Positions 43,854-52,070 of a stretch of DNA of 64,000 nucleotides are shown here, piece after piece. The position numbers and the translations under genes were made by a program. Under the pieces are notes generated by a model. That model was given only the letters and a program-made list of their open reading frames with translations. It made no database searches and was not told the origin of the DNA. Where the stretch lies: positions 62,001 to 126,000 of the forward strand of contig NZ_JACVAC010000004.1 of assembly GCF_014851685.1 (NCBI RefSeq). The letters run 5' to 3'. How positions within the stretch are numbered: position 1 is the first letter of the stretch; every line of letters begins with the position of its first letter. Origin of the DNA: Pseudomonas sp. PDM05. GTDB lineage: Bacteria > Pseudomonadota > Gammaproteobacteria > Pseudomonadales > Pseudomonadaceae.

Positions 43854-45101
43854 GTGCCCATAGTTGAAATGGAACGTCGCCAGGTGGTGGTGATCGGTGC
43901 CGGTCCGTCCGGGGCCATCGCCGCCGCGCTGCTAAAGCGCAAAGGGCATGATGTATTGATCATCGAGCGCCAGCATTTCCCACGGTTCTCGATCGGCGAA
44001 AGCCTGCTGTCGCACTGCATCGATTTCATCGAAGAAGCCGGCATGCTCGACGCCGTGCAGGCCGCCGGGTTCCAGGTAAAAACCGGCGCCGCGTTCGCCT
44101 GGGGCGAGCGCTATAGCGCATTTGATTTCAGCGATACGTTCAGCCACGGCAAGCCGACCACCTTCCAGGTGCAGCGCGGCGAGTTCGACAAGTTGCTGGC
44201 CGATCAGGCAGCGCTGCAAGGCGTGGACATCCGCTACGGCGAAACCATCGTCGGCGTCGATTTCAAAGGCGAGACCCACTACCTGCACGTGCGCCGCGAG
44301 AACGGCAGCGAGTACCACCTCAAGGCCAAGTTCGTGCTCGACGCCAGCGGCTACGGCCGCGTGCTGCCGCGCCTGCTGGACCTGGAAGCACCGTCGGATT
44401 TCCCGGTGCGCCAGGCGGTGTTCACCCATATCGAAGACCGCATCGAACACCCCGGTTTCGACCGCACCAAAATCCTCATCACCACCCACCCGACCCAGCG
44501 TGACATCTGGTTCTGGAGCATCCCGTTCAGCAACGGCCGCTGCTCGGTGGGCGTGGTCGCGGCCAAGGAGCATTTCGACGGCCGCGACAGCGACCTCGAC
44601 GCATGCCTGCGCGGGTTCATCGACGAAACCCCAAGCCTGTCCACCGTGCTGCACAACGCCGTGTGGGATACGCCGGCGCGCACCATCGGCGGCTACTCGG
44701 CCAACGTCAAGACCCTGCACGGCCCGGGCTTCGCGCTGCTGGGCAATGCGGCGGAGTTCCTCGACCCGGTGTTCTCCTCCGGGGTGACCATCGCCATGCG
44801 TTCGGCGAGCATGGCTGCCGGCCTGTTGCATCGCCAATTGAAGGGCGAGGCGGTGGACTGGCAAACCGAATTCGCCGAGCCATTGAAGCGCGGTGTCGAC
44901 ACCTTCCGCTGCTATGTCGAAGGCTGGTACGCCGGGACTTTCCAGGACGTGATCTATCATCCGGACAGCTCGCCGGAGATCCGCCGGATGATCTGCTCGA
45001 TCCTCGCCGGCTACGCGTGGGATGAGCGTAACCCGTTTGTCAGCGAGCCCAAGCGGCGCCTGCGGATGTTGTCGGAAATCTGTGCGAGTGAGCCGGTATG
45101 A
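43854..45101 (+). CDS. FAD-dependent halogenase-like flavoprotein
   Basis: 415 residues. The FAD-binding GAGPSG stands at about 15-20 and FPRFSIGESLL at 42-52, the latter common in flavin halogenases and related reductases. The segment FWSIP (W219, W221, P224: WFWSIP) fits the halogenase motif WxWxIP that blocks monooxygenation, and Lys76 in FQVKTGAAFAWG stands where halogenases of the phenol/pyrrole type have the catalytic lysine. So halogenation of the aryl head group, as in xanthomonadin, is plausible; a geranylgeranyl-reductase-like oxidoreductase is the alternative. AAGGAG stands before the GTG start. The stop overlaps the methyltransferase (ATGA). Confidence 0.75.
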   Translation: MPIVEMERRQVVVIGAGPSGAIAAALLKRKGHDVLIIERQHFPRFSIGESLLSHCIDFIEEAGMLDAVQAAGFQVKTGAAFAWGERYSAFDFSDTFSHGKPTTFQVQRGEFDKLLADQAALQGVDIRYGETIVGVDFKGETHYLHVRRENGSEYHLKAKFVLDASGYGRVLPRLLDLEAPSDFPVRQAVFTHIEDRIEHPGFDRTKILITTHPTQRDIWFWSIPFSNGRCSVGVVAAKEHFDGRDSDLDACLRGFIDETPSLSTVLHNAVWDTPARTIGGYSANVKTLHGPGFALLGNAAEFLDPVFSSGVTIAMRSASMAAGLLHRQLKGEAVDWQTEFAEPLKRGVDTFRCYVEGWYAGTFQDVIYHPDSSPEIRRMICSILAGYAWDERNPFVSEPKRRLRMLSEICASEPV

Positions 45102-45832
45102 GCAGTCAGTACCTGAGTAAAAACTACGTCGAAGAAACCAAGTTCGGCTTCTGGTTCCTGCGCAGCCACACCTGGCAGCACCACGTGTTGCGCGTGGCGA
45201 TCAACGACCTGCGCAGCCTGTTCAGCGAGCCCTTGCCGCCCGCGCCGGTGTTGCTCGACGCCGGCTGCGGCCAGGGCAAGTCGTTCCAGTACTTGCAGCA
45301 GGTGTTTGCGCCGCAGCGCCTGATCGGCCTGGATGCCGACCCTCACAGCCTCGCACTGAGCCAAGCCGAAGCGGCGCGCCAGGGCCTGTCCGTCGAGTTG
45401 ATCGGCAGCGACTGCGCCACCCTCGATGTGCCGGACGCAAGCGTCGACATCCTGTTCTGCCACCAGACCTTCCACCACCTGGTCGAGCAGCACCGCGCGC
45501 TGAAAGAGTTCTACCGCGTGCTCAAGCCGGGCGGTTATCTGCTGTTTGCCGAGTCCACCGAAGCCTATATCGACACCTGGGTGATCCGCTGGCTGTTCCG
45601 CCACCCGATGCATGTGCAGAAAAGCGCCGAGCAATACTTGGAGATGCTCCGCGAGCAGGGTTTTGAATTCGGTCCGCAGAACGTCTCGTACCCGTATCTG
45701 TGGTGGAGCCGTTCCAGCGATTTCGGCCTGCTCGAACGCTGGGGCCTGCGCAAGGCGCCGCCGGTGGGGCAGCGCGAAGAAACCCTGGTCAACTGTGTGG
45801 CCCGCAAACCATTGGCGAGCACCGCCCCATGA
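45098..45832 (+). CDS. SAM-dependent methyltransferase
   Basis: 244-residue class I methyltransferase. The SAM-binding glycine motif VLLDAGCGQGKSF is at about 51-63, the acidic motif LIGLDAD follows at 75-81 and the post-I motif is around 105-115 (VDILFCHQTFHHL). It probably O- or C-methylates the aryl head group or the polyene, as known for aryl polyenes of other bacteria. It sits in an ATGA chain between the flavoprotein and the lipoprotein gene. Confidence 0.85.
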   Translation: MSSQYLSKNYVEETKFGFWFLRSHTWQHHVLRVAINDLRSLFSEPLPPAPVLLDAGCGQGKSFQYLQQVFAPQRLIGLDADPHSLALSQAEAARQGLSVELIGSDCATLDVPDASVDILFCHQTFHHLVEQHRALKEFYRVLKPGGYLLFAESTEAYIDTWVIRWLFRHPMHVQKSAEQYLEMLREQGFEFGPQNVSYPYLWWSRSSDFGLLERWGLRKAPPVGQREETLVNCVARKPLASTAP

Positions 45833-46311
45833 TGCGTCTGTTGCTGATCGGTTGCCTGTTGCTGCTGAGCGCCTGCGCCAGCCAGCTGCCGCTGCCGGAG
45901 AAAACCCCGGCCCTGGCGTTGCCGTTGCAATTGCATGTGCAGCGCCTGGCCGACGGCCAGAGCCAGGACTGGCTGTTGGTGATCCAGCGCGAAGGCGCTG
46001 GCATCCGCTGGTCGATGATGGACCCGCTGGGCATTCCCCAGGCCCGACAAAAACTGGTCGATGGCCAATGGCAGGCCGACGGCCTGCTGCCGCCCAATCC
46101 CCAGGCCCGCGAGCTGTTTGCCGCATTGCTGTTTGCCCTGGCTTCGGCGGATGAGGTGCGCACGCTGTACCCCAGCGCCCAGGCCATGGACCTGACGCGC
46201 ACACTGCCGGGGCATTGGCAGATCATCTACCAGTCGTCCGAGGTGTTCAGCGTGAACATCAGCGGGCAGCCGTTGAGCTACCGCATCACCCCGCTCGGAG
46301 CCGCCCAATGA
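45829..46311 (+). CDS. apeN: DUF3261-type lipoprotein (ApeN)
   Basis: 160 residues with a lipoprotein signal peptide; the lipobox LSAC puts the lipidated Cys at about residue 16. The remainder resembles the DUF3261 lipoproteins that accompany aryl polyene LolA and exporter genes, probably the LolB-like acceptor at the outer membrane. The ATG overlaps the methyltransferase stop; a second ATG follows directly. The stop overlaps the next start (ATGA). Confidence 0.82.
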   Translation: MMRLLLIGCLLLLSACASQLPLPEKTPALALPLQLHVQRLADGQSQDWLLVIQREGAGIRWSMMDPLGIPQARQKLVDGQWQADGLLPPNPQARELFAALLFALASADEVRTLYPSAQAMDLTRTLPGHWQIIYQSSEVFSVNISGQPLSYRITPLGAAQ

Positions 46312-47474
46312 CCGCCTACCTGAATGCCCTCGGCGTGATCTGCGCCCTCGGCCGTGGCCAGGCCGAAGTCAGCCGCAGCCTGTTTGCCGGTGACTGTTCG
46401 GGCATGCGCGCCGAAAGCGGCTGGGTGCCCGAACGCGTGTTGCCGGTGGGCAGCGTGCACGGCGAACTGGCAGCCATCCCGCTGGAATTGGGCCAGCAGA
46501 GCAGCCGCAATAACCAGCTGTTGCTGGAGGCCGCATTGCAGATCGAGGGCGAGATTCGCCAGGCAATCCACACCTACGGCCCGTCGCGGGTCGGCGTTGT
46601 GCTCGGCACCAGCACCTCGGGCATCGACGAGGCCAGTCGCGGCATAGCCCATTACCTGCGCGAACACCAGTTCCCCGGCGACTACGATTACCAGCAACAG
46701 GAACTCAGCGCCCCGGCGAATTTCCTTGCCGACTGGCTGCAACTGAGCGGCCCGGCCTATGTGATCTCGACTGCCTGCACCTCCAGCGCCCGCGCGTTGA
46801 TGAGTGCCCAGCGCCTGCTGGACCTGGGCGTGTGCGACGCCGTGATCTGCGGCGGCGTCGACAGCTTGTGCAAGCTGACGCTCAACGGCTTCAGTTCGCT
46901 GGAAGCGGTGTCGAACGAGCGCTGCAACCCGTTTTCGGTGAACCGCAACGGCATCAATATCGGCGAAGCCGCGGTGCTGTTCGTGATGAGTAAAGAACCG
47001 GCGCCGATTGCCCTGCTGGGCAGCGGCGCGAGTTGCGATGCACACCATATCTCCGCCCCCGAGCCCAGCGGCAAGGGCGCGTTGCAATCGATGCGCAAGG
47101 CCCTGGCCAGCGCGCAACTGACGCCTGAGCAGATCGGCTACCTGAACCTGCACGGCACCGCCACCCAGCACAACGACGCCATGGAGAGCCTGGCCGTGGC
47201 CAACCTGTTCCCCGGCGGCGTGCCCTGCTCGTCGACCAAACCCATGAGCGGCCACACCCTGGGGGCCGCCGGAGCGCTGGAAGCGGCATTCTGCTGGCTG
47301 AGCCTGACCCACGGCCAACTGCCGCCGCACCTCTGGGACGGCCAGCCCGATCCGGCGCTGCCCGCCCTGAAGTGGGCGCACCTGGGCGAAACCCTGGAAA
47401 AACCCCGCCTGATGAGCAATTCGTTTGCCTTCGGCGGCAACAACGTCAGCCTGATTATCGGAGAGGCCCCATGA
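46308..47474 (+). CDS. apeO: Beta-ketoacyl-ACP synthase (ApeO)
   Basis: 388-residue condensing enzyme with the full Cys-His-His set: Cys157 in STACTSSA, the histidines in HGTATQHNDA (about 282) and GHTLGAAGALE (about 316). It elongates the polyene with malonyl-ACP, together with the ApeC-like subunit. A malonyl-transferase gene is not in the locus, so the housekeeping FabD presumably serves. Overlaps are ATGA on both sides. Confidence 0.9.
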   Translation: MTAYLNALGVICALGRGQAEVSRSLFAGDCSGMRAESGWVPERVLPVGSVHGELAAIPLELGQQSSRNNQLLLEAALQIEGEIRQAIHTYGPSRVGVVLGTSTSGIDEASRGIAHYLREHQFPGDYDYQQQELSAPANFLADWLQLSGPAYVISTACTSSARALMSAQRLLDLGVCDAVICGGVDSLCKLTLNGFSSLEAVSNERCNPFSVNRNGINIGEAAVLFVMSKEPAPIALLGSGASCDAHHISAPEPSGKGALQSMRKALASAQLTPEQIGYLNLHGTATQHNDAMESLAVANLFPGGVPCSSTKPMSGHTLGAAGALEAAFCWLSLTHGQLPPHLWDGQPDPALPALKWAHLGETLEKPRLMSNSFAFGGNNVSLIIGEAP

Positions 47475-47932
47475 CCCCTTGGCCACTCGCCGAACTGCTG
47501 CCCCATGCCGGCGACATGATCCTGATCGATCAGGTGCTGTCGTTCGATGAAGAGCAGATTCACACCCGCCTCACCGTCACCCCCGGCGGCCTGTTCAACC
47601 GCCCGGACGGCAGCCTGCCGGCCTGGGTCGGCATCGAGCTGATGGCGCAAAGCGTCGCCGCCTATGCCGGCTGCCGCGCGCGCCAGAACGGCGAAGCGGT
47701 GGAACTGGGCTTCCTGCTCGGCACACGCAAGTTCGAGTGCAACGTGGAGCACTTCCCGGCGGGCGCCGAGCTGAAGATCCACGGCATACGCTCCCTGGAA
47801 GACGACAACGGCATGGGTGTGTTCGAATGCCACCTCACTGGTGACGGGATCCAGGCCAGTGCGCGCTTGAATGTATTTCGACCGCCCCAGGCGGCCAACT
47901 ATTTAGATGAATCGAAGGACGTAACGCCATGA
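47471..47932 (+). CDS. apeP: 3-hydroxyacyl-ACP dehydratase, hotdog type (ApeP)
   Basis: 153 residues of the FabZ-like hotdog group: LLPHAGDMILIDQV near the start (the His/Gly loop of ApeP-type dehydratases), WVGIELMAQSVAAYAG helix (about 57-72) and FLLGTRKFE. It removes water from the 3-hydroxyacyl-ACP to create each double bond; no enoyl reductase gene is present, so the bonds stay and a conjugated polyene results. It overlaps both neighbours at ATGA. Confidence 0.88.
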   Translation: MTPWPLAELLPHAGDMILIDQVLSFDEEQIHTRLTVTPGGLFNRPDGSLPAWVGIELMAQSVAAYAGCRARQNGEAVELGFLLGTRKFECNVEHFPAGAELKIHGIRSLEDDNGMGVFECHLTGDGIQASARLNVFRPPQAANYLDESKDVTP

Positions 47933-48657
47933 CTGAATCCGTACTGGTCACCGGCTCCAGCCGTGGTATCGGCCGCGCCATTGCCTTGCGCCTGGCCCAG
48001 GCCGGCCACGACATCGTGCTGCACTGCCGCAGTGGCCGTGCCGAAGCCGACGCGGTGCAGGTCGAGGTCCAAGCCCAGGGCCGCAGGGCGCGGGTGCTGC
48101 AATTCGATGTGGCGGACCGCGCGGCCTGCAAGGCAATCCTTGAAGCGGACGTTGAGACACACGGCGCCTATTACGGCGTGGTGCTCAACGCCGGCCTGAC
48201 TCGCGACGGCGCGTTCCCGGCCTTGTCGGAAGACGATTGGGACGTGGTGCTGCGTACCAACCTCGACGGTTTCTACAACGTGCTGCACCCGGTAATGATG
48301 CCGATGATCCGCCGCCGCGCCGCTGGACGCATCGTCTGCATCACTTCGGTTTCCGGGCTGATCGGCAACCGTGGCCAGGTCAACTACAGCGCCTCCAAAG
48401 CCGGCCTGATCGGGGCCGCCAAAGCGTTGGCCATCGAGTTGGGCAAGCGCAAGATCACCGTCAACTGCGTCGCACCGGGCCTGATCGACACAGCGATGCT
48501 GGATGAAAACGTGCCGGTGGAAGAGTTGATGAAGATGATCCCGGCACAGCGCATGGGCACCCCGGAAGAGGTCGCCGGTGCGGTGAATTTCCTGATGTCG
48601 GCCGAGGCCGGTTATATCACCCGCCAGGTCCTGGCCGTGAACGGAGGCCTGTGCTGA
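47929..48657 (+). CDS. apeQ: 3-ketoacyl-ACP reductase (ApeQ)
   Basis: 242-residue short-chain dehydrogenase, FabG type. The NADPH motif TGSSRGIG is at 8-15 and the LNAGLTRDG motif near 86-94. The catalytic Ser-Tyr-Lys lies in ITSVSG (about 138) and YSASK (about 152-156). It reduces the 3-keto group in each elongation round. The neighbours overlap at ATGA. Confidence 0.92.
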   Translation: MTESVLVTGSSRGIGRAIALRLAQAGHDIVLHCRSGRAEADAVQVEVQAQGRRARVLQFDVADRAACKAILEADVETHGAYYGVVLNAGLTRDGAFPALSEDDWDVVLRTNLDGFYNVLHPVMMPMIRRRAAGRIVCITSVSGLIGNRGQVNYSASKAGLIGAAKALAIELGKRKITVNCVAPGLIDTAMLDENVPVEELMKMIPAQRMGTPEEVAGAVNFLMSAEAGYITRQVLAVNGGLC

Positions 48658-49883
48658 TGAAACGCGTCGTAGTGACCGGCATGGCCGGCATGACTTCCCT
48701 GGGCAGCGATTGGGCGACCATCTCGGCCAACTTCCGCGCCAACCGCAGCGGCATCCGGCGCATGGATGAGTGGGACCGTTTCACCGAATTGAACACGCGC
48801 CTGGCCGGGCCGATCGACGATTTTGTCGTGCCCGCCCACTGGACGCGCAAGCAACTGCGCAGCATGGGGCGCGTCTCGCGCTTTGCGGTGTGGGCGGCGG
48901 AGCAGGCGTTGCAGGACGCCGGTTTGCTGGGTGATGAGTCGATCAAGGATGGGCGCATGGGCGTGGCCTGCGGTTCGTCCACCGGCAGCACCGACGAGAT
49001 CAAGGCATTCGGCAATATGCTGCTGAACTCGGTGGCCGAGGGCCTGAATGCCAACTCCTACGTACGCATGATGCCGCACACCACGGCGGCGAATATCAGC
49101 ATCTTCTTCGGCCTGACCGGGCGGCTGATCCCCACGTCCAGCGCCTGCACCAGCGGCAGCCAGGGCATCGGGTATGCCTACGAGGCGATCAAGTTCGGCC
49201 GCCTGCCGTTGATGCTCGCCGGTGGCGCCGAGGAACTGTGCCCCACCGAAGCCATGGTGTTTGATGCGCTTTACGCCACCAGCCTGAAAAACGATGCGCC
49301 GCAGACCAGCCCACGCCCCTACGACAGCGGCCGCGATGGCCTGGTGATCGGCGAAGGCAGCGGCATGCTGGTGCTCGAAGAACTGGAACATGCGCTGGCG
49401 CGCGGTGCCCATATCCACGCGGAACTGGTCGGTTTCGGCAGCAACGCCGACGGCCAGCACACCACGCGCCCGGAACAGAAAACCATGCGCCGCGCCATGG
49501 AGCTGGCGCTTGAGGATGCAGGTTTGGAGCCGGCGGCCATCGGCTACGTCAACGGCCACGGCACCGCCACCGACCAAGGTGACGTCGCCGAGACCCTGGC
49601 CACCCACGCCTTGTTCGGCAGCCGCATGCCCATCAGTTCGCAGAAAAGTTTTCTCGGCCACACCTTGGGCGCGTGCGGCGCGCTGGAGTCGTGGTTCAGC
49701 ATCGAGATGATGAACCGCAACCAGTACGTGCACACCTTCAACCTGGACGTGGTGGACCCGCAATGCGGTGAGCTCGATTACCTGCAAGGTGAGTTCCGCG
49801 AGATGCAGCACGACTACGTGATGAACAACAACTTTGCCTTTGGCGGCGTCAACACGTCGCTGATCTTCCGCCGCTGGTCCTGA
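48657..49883 (+). CDS. apeR: Beta-ketoacyl-ACP synthase (ApeR)
   Basis: 408-residue ketosynthase with Cys164 (SSACTSGSQG), HGTATDQGD (about 303) and GHTLGACGALE (about 338). It is a second complete condensing enzyme, the likely ApeR homodimer; one of the two may prime the aryl starter and the other extend it. The ATG overlaps the ApeQ stop; an in-frame GTG six bases earlier is the alternative. Confidence 0.9.
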   Translation: MKRVVVTGMAGMTSLGSDWATISANFRANRSGIRRMDEWDRFTELNTRLAGPIDDFVVPAHWTRKQLRSMGRVSRFAVWAAEQALQDAGLLGDESIKDGRMGVACGSSTGSTDEIKAFGNMLLNSVAEGLNANSYVRMMPHTTAANISIFFGLTGRLIPTSSACTSGSQGIGYAYEAIKFGRLPLMLAGGAEELCPTEAMVFDALYATSLKNDAPQTSPRPYDSGRDGLVIGEGSGMLVLEELEHALARGAHIHAELVGFGSNADGQHTTRPEQKTMRRAMELALEDAGLEPAAIGYVNGHGTATDQGDVAETLATHALFGSRMPISSQKSFLGHTLGACGALESWFSIEMMNRNQYVHTFNLDVVDPQCGELDYLQGEFREMQHDYVMNNNFAFGGVNTSLIFRRWS

Positions 49884-49909
49884 CTTTTTAATCGATTGGA
49901 GAATACGGA

Positions 49910-50353
49910 ATGTCTTCCTTGCTACGCGCCACCCTGATCACCCTCGCCCTGTTGACCACCGCCGGTTGCACCAGCAAGCCGGTGCTCAACACCCAGCACG
50001 AACTGCCGGCCGACGCCCAGGTCGGCGAAGAAAAAATCAAGCAGGTCATCCTCAGCGCCCTGCAAAAACGCGATTGGACGGTACAACGCCTGAGCCCACA
50101 ACTGGTGCAGGCCGAGATCACCGTCCGCAACCAGTACTACGCGGCCGTCGACATCCGCTACACCCGCAACAGCTACGCCATCACCTACCGCGACAGCCGC
50201 GCCCTGGGCTACAAGGACGGCAAGATCCATCGCAACTACAACCGTTGGGTGAACAACCTGGACAGCGACATCATGGCCGGGCTGCGCAGCAACGGCGTGA
50301 GCGAGTCGGGCTCGGCGGCGCAGTTGTTTGAACAGACGGGCACGACCAAATAA
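49910..50353 (+). CDS. Small lipoprotein at the end of the aryl polyene operon
   Basis: 147 residues with a lipoprotein signal peptide (LTTAGC, lipidated Cys near 20). The mature part (NQYYAAVDIRYTRNSYAITYRDS) resembles periplasmic or outer-membrane lipoproteins found with aryl polyene loci, but I have no firm family name. It follows apeR after 26 bases with its own TGGAG ribosome site and is probably in the same transcript. The hairpin behind it closes the operon. A role in anchoring or exporting the pigment is inferred from position. Confidence 0.7.
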   Translation: MSSLLRATLITLALLTTAGCTSKPVLNTQHELPADAQVGEEKIKQVILSALQKRDWTVQRLSPQLVQAEITVRNQYYAAVDIRYTRNSYAITYRDSRALGYKDGKIHRNYNRWVNNLDSDIMAGLRSNGVSESGSAAQLFEQTGTTK

Positions 50354-50391
50354 CACTGAGACCGCTCCCGCGCCACATCCAGAAACGACAA

Positions 50392-50411
50392 AGGGCGCCT
50401 TTCGGCGCCCT
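50392..50411 (+). terminator. Terminator of the aryl polyene operon
   Basis: Stem AGGGCGCC / GGCGCCCT with a TTTC loop, followed by CTTCAC; a stable hairpin with a weak T tract. The following 165 bases up to the toxin-like gene hold nothing I recognise. Confidence 0.7.
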
Positions 50412-50578
50412 CTTCACAAACAGGTTGGCTTGTCATCGCCTCGTCCTGCCTGGCTCTGCGATGGCTGGTTGCCCAGGATCCTCAGAGTCTCACAAGCCCC
50501 TTTCGGGAACGTGGGCAGTATGCCTGAAAGCAGCTCGCCTGCAATCAGTGGCAAAAAGCCGCTCGCCCAGCGCCAAGC

Positions 50579-50965
50579 TCATCGCAACCCAAGTGCACTG
50601 CGCACCGCCGCTTTTATCGCGTGAAACTGCTCACTGGTGAGCTCAGCGATTTTGTAAGTTCGTTTGCCATGACGATCTTTGCTTTTTATTCGGTCCAGCC
50701 GGCCCAAACTCACGGTCGCCACAATGTCGCATTTTGCCCAACAGATCGGATTGGCGCCGTGAAGATGACTGTCGAGTTGTAAGTGGTGCTCCAATACCGT
50801 CTGTGGAGCGGTAGTACTCAGCGGCACTACCGTTACCAGCAGCTTATTGGTTCGGTGCCTGCGTATCACAATAACGGGCCGAATCTTGATGATTTCCGGG
50901 ACTTCATAGCCGCGAAAATCACAAATCAACACGCTGCCCTCCTTGGGCTGGTAGAGAAGTGTCAT
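50579..50965 (-). CDS. Solitary PemK/MazF-family toxin-like protein
   Basis: 128 residues of the PemK/MazF fold: the N-terminal GSVLICDFRGY, then RPVIVIRRH (about 31-39) and VVPLSTTAP (about 46-54), the conserved strands of these mRNA endonucleases. No antitoxin gene is seen on either side; upstream there are 87 bases to the LysR gene. Similar solitary copies occur in other pseudomonads as far as I recall. It may act without a classical antitoxin or not be a toxin at all. The ATG at 50965 was preferred to one 9 bases earlier, without a strong ribosome site for either. Confidence 0.72.
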   Translation of the reverse strand: MTLLYQPKEGSVLICDFRGYEVPEIIKIRPVIVIRRHRTNKLLVTVVPLSTTAPQTVLEHHLQLDSHLHGANPICWAKCDIVATVSLGRLDRIKSKDRHGKRTYKIAELTSEQFHAIKAAVRSALGLR

Positions 50966-51052
50966 CCATATCACTCACTTGAGAAAAAGCGATTCTGCGC
51001 AACTTTCTCGCGAATCACTAAGTCGCTTGCGTTACCTGATATGTGACCGCGC

Positions 51053-51946
51053 CTACACCGACGCCTTGCGCGTCAACAACTCCACAAACGCTTGCGCCAT
51101 CGGCGTTTGCCCCCCTTTGCGCTGCACCAGCCACACCGATGTCACCGCCTCCTCATCCAGCAAGGTGCGATAGACCACGCCATCAATCCGGATACGCTGG
51201 TACGACGCTGGCAGCACCGACACTCCCAACCCGGCCGCCACCAGGCCGATGATGGTCATCGCCTCCCCTGCCTCCTGGGCAAAGTGCGGGCTGAAGCCGG
51301 CGTCACGGCACAGGTTCAGCAACTGCGCATAGAGACCGCTGCCGTAACTGCGTGGGAAAAACACGAAGGGTTCCTCGGCCAACTGCGCCAGGTGCAAGCC
51401 GCGCTCGCTGCCTTGCGCCAAGGGGTGACCGGCGCTCAGTACGGCCACCAGCGGTTCGCGCATCAACTCGATCACACTCAGGGAGTCCGGCAACGGCAGC
51501 GGGCGCATCAAGCCGACCTGGATCGACTCGTCCACCAGTGACTCGGCCACTTGGGTACTGCTCATTTCCTGCAGGTTCAGATGCACCGCCGGGAACGCCT
51601 GGCGGAAGGCAAAAATCGCCTGGGGAATGCTCGCGTTGAAGGGCGCCGACGAGGTGAAGCCGATCTTCAATTCACCCAGTTCACCCAACTGCGCACGCCT
51701 GGCCACATCGGCGGCCTTGTCGACCTGGGCCAACACCAATCGCGCCTCGTGCAGGAACAAGCGGCCAGCCTCGCTCAGCTCGACCCGACGATTGGTACGC
51801 TCGAACAACCGCGCGCCGACCTCCTGCTCCAGTGCCTGGATCTGCTGGCTCAGCGGCGGTTGCGAGATGCCCAGCACCTGCGCGGCGCGGCCGAAATGCA
51901 GTTCTTCGGCGACGGCGATGAAGTACCGCAGATGTCGTAATTCCAT
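51053..51946 (-). CDS. LysR-family transcriptional regulator
   Basis: 297 residues. The winged helix-turn-helix lies at 1-60 (MELRHLRYFIAVAEELHFGRA, then LGISQPPLSQQIQALE), followed by a periplasmic-binding-type effector domain (about 90-297). It is divergent from an MFS transporter gene, its likely target. As I recall, a similar regulator/transporter pair stands in this region in P. aeruginosa. The effector is unknown. No strong ribosome site stands directly ahead of the ATG. Confidence 0.9.
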   Translation of the reverse strand: MELRHLRYFIAVAEELHFGRAAQVLGISQPPLSQQIQALEQEVGARLFERTNRRVELSEAGRLFLHEARLVLAQVDKAADVARRAQLGELGELKIGFTSSAPFNASIPQAIFAFRQAFPAVHLNLQEMSSTQVAESLVDESIQVGLMRPLPLPDSLSVIELMREPLVAVLSAGHPLAQGSERGLHLAQLAEEPFVFFPRSYGSGLYAQLLNLCRDAGFSPHFAQEAGEAMTIIGLVAAGLGVSVLPASYQRIRIDGVVYRTLLDEEAVTSVWLVQRKGGQTPMAQAFVELLTRKASV

Positions 51947-52070
51947 GCCAGCCTCATTAGGTCGTAAAAGCTCTCAAACAGGTCGAACAATATATTGGAA
52001 AGAATCATTAGCCAGCTATATTCTTTTTTGCATGGCCGGTCCTGGCACGCTTCCCCTCCCCGAGGTCCCC
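51947..52070. promoter_or_regulatory. Divergent control region of the LysR and MFS genes
   Basis: 124 bases, AT-rich in the middle. AATATATT (51988-51995) and a downstream TATATT form a loose inverted repeat of the size LysR proteins bind (T-N11-A type), but no operator can be fixed from sequence alone. Confidence 0.35.

Noticed and set aside
48651..48656. Earlier GTG start for apeR
   Set aside because: The ATG at 48657 overlaps the ApeQ stop as ATGA, the pattern repeated through this operon; the GTG would add only two residues.
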